Shown here in pieces: positions 63,360 to 64,000 of a DNA stretch of 64,000 nucleotides; the stretch's first letter is position 1, and every line of letters begins with the position of its first letter. The DNA is from Sphingobacteriaceae bacterium. Lineage in GTDB: Bacteria; Bacteroidota; Bacteroidia; B-17B0; Aurantibacillaceae. Location of the stretch: the NCBI GenBank assembly GCA_016709575.1, contig JADJMM010000002.1, positions 620,001 through 684,000 of the forward strand. The letters are read 5' to 3'. Below the pieces are notes generated by a model. The model had not been told where the DNA came from and did no database searches. It saw only the letters and a list, made by a program, of their open reading frames with translations. A program made the position numbers and the translations under genes.

Positions 63360-64000
63360 ATTGAAAAAGAGTTTTATCTTCTCAGCCGACTCAAACTGAT
63401 ACTCCTTATTCCCCTTCAAATAAAGCACTTTATCCACATTACGGAATAATACATCTAAATCGTGTGAAGAAACAATAACTGTTTTTTGCTGTTCCTTAAC
63501 TAATTGCTTAAGGAGTTGAAATAATTGTAAACGGGATTCAAAATCTAAGAACGCTGTTGGCTCATCCATTAAAATTACAGGCGTTTGTTGGGCAAGTGAT
63601 TTTGCTATCAGCACTTTTTGCTTTTGTCCGTCGCTTAATTCATCAAAATAATTTTGAGATAAATTCTTGATGCCAATTGTATCCAGACTTTGATTCACAA
63701 TTTCAATATCGCTTTCGTTTAATTGTCCGAATGCATTTAAATAAGGAATTCGTCCGGCCGCAACAATATCAAACACAGTTAAATTAAATCCGCCCAATTT
63801 ATCGGTTAATACAATCGAAATTAATTTTGATAATTCTTGTTGGGAAATAGATTGAAGTGTTTTTCCATCTAAATTAATTTCGCCAGATAAAGGTTTTAAG
63901 CTTCCGATGATTGTTTTTAATAAAGTAGATTTTCCAACACCATTACTTCCAACCAAACCAATTAACTCACCTTTACCAATAGAAAAATTCAATCCCGAAA
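63360..64000 (-). CDS. FepC/BtuD-like ABC transporter ATP-binding protein (partial at both ends)
   Basis: About 210 aa visible. Walker A is GLVGSNGVGKSTLL, the signature is LSDGQKQKVLIA, Walker B is TPVILMDEPTAFLD, and the H-loop is VIVSSHDLDVLF. AAGRIPYLNAFGQL is typical of iron-siderophore, haem or B12 importers. The N-terminal ~20 residues lie beyond the right edge (reading is open to base 64,000), and the C-terminal ~40 residues are lost in the scrambled block after KVLYLKGNKEYQFES. Permease and binding-protein genes would be expected upstream, outside the window. Confidence 0.85.

Noticed and set aside
62448..63992. A 514-residue fusion of an ABC ATPase with a SET domain
   Set aside because: The joining part is homopolymer debris, and the SET copy has its own ATG aligned with the neighbouring paralogue.
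1..64000. Programmed frameshifting or stop-codon reassignment explaining the broken genes
   Set aside because: Breaks lie in many unrelated genes, in different homopolymers and both directions, with no shared slippery motif or downstream structure; most genes with all three stop codons are intact.
1..64000. CRISPR arrays, tRNA genes, rRNA genes, insertion sequences or phage genes
   Set aside because: I looked for direct-repeat arrays, cloverleaf-like sequences, conserved rRNA segments, transposase motifs and phage structural proteins and found none I could support.

Overview
The window is about 64 kb of low-GC DNA from a member of the Bacteroidota. The phylum call rests on several independent signs. 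There is a type A type-IX-secretion (T9SS) tail on an M1 metallopeptidase and a type B (gliding-motility-type) tail on a PKD-repeat protein. The ATP synthase genes run atpB-E-F-H-A-G with atpD and atpC absent. IleS is the long form. There is a DarA-type dialkylresorcinol enzyme with a flexirubin-like pigment block, DUF4175 and DUF4286 proteins, and promoters that fit TTTG-N(16-23)-TAnnTTTG. Genus cannot be fixed from the sequence alone.

Layout. 0-5.6 kb (+): end of a DUF4175 protein, an anti-sigma-like ATPase, a cluster of repeat hairpins, then TPR protein, DODA-type dioxygenase, DUF4286 and ksgA. 5.6-21.3 kb (-): glycosyltransferase, SiaB-like kinase, deoxynucleoside kinase, SDR, PAP2-like protein, gpsA, exonuclease, queA, the F-type ATP synthase operon, an ABC exporter, a hotdog dehydratase and darA. 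21.3-31.1 kb (+): RidA-like deaminase, small secreted proteins, ileS, a DksA-like protein with a histone-like tail, lspA, hemH and a chorismate-binding enzyme. 31.1-39.6 kb: M1 peptidase, two tandem paralogues of unknown function, hldD/rfaD and an acyl-CoA synthetase. 39.6-45.6 kb: divergent methyltransferase against tyrosine ammonia-lyase, fabG, ketosynthase, ACP and LpxL-like acyltransferase. 45.7-53.6 kb: a redox block made of a GltD-like flavoprotein, KorA, KorB, PntA and PntB. 53.6-62.9 kb: GT87-like protein, PKD/T9SS protein, DCC protein, a second hairpin cluster, an RmlD-like reductase, a K+ channel, rimO, a DUF2306-like protein and two tandem SET proteins. The last kilobase holds a scrambled homopolymer block and the end of a FepC-type ABC ATPase.

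How the genes work together. Two loci about 18 kb apart look like parts of one flexirubin/aryl-polyene plus dialkylresorcinol pathway. One locus is darA, dehydratase and ABC exporter. The other is methyltransferase, tyrosine ammonia-lyase, FabG, ketosynthase, ACP and acyltransferase. The 45.7-53.6 kb block would connect 2-oxoacids, ferredoxin, NAD(P)H and the proton gradient.

Sequence quality. About twenty single-base frame breaks, mostly in homopolymers, interrupt fourteen genes, including essential ones (ileS, ksgA, lspA, gpsA, hemH). They read as uncorrected long-read errors, not as biology, so the broken genes are given here at full extent. The block at about 62,965-63,350 also looks artefactual. 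No rRNA, tRNA, CRISPR array, insertion sequence or prophage was recognised.
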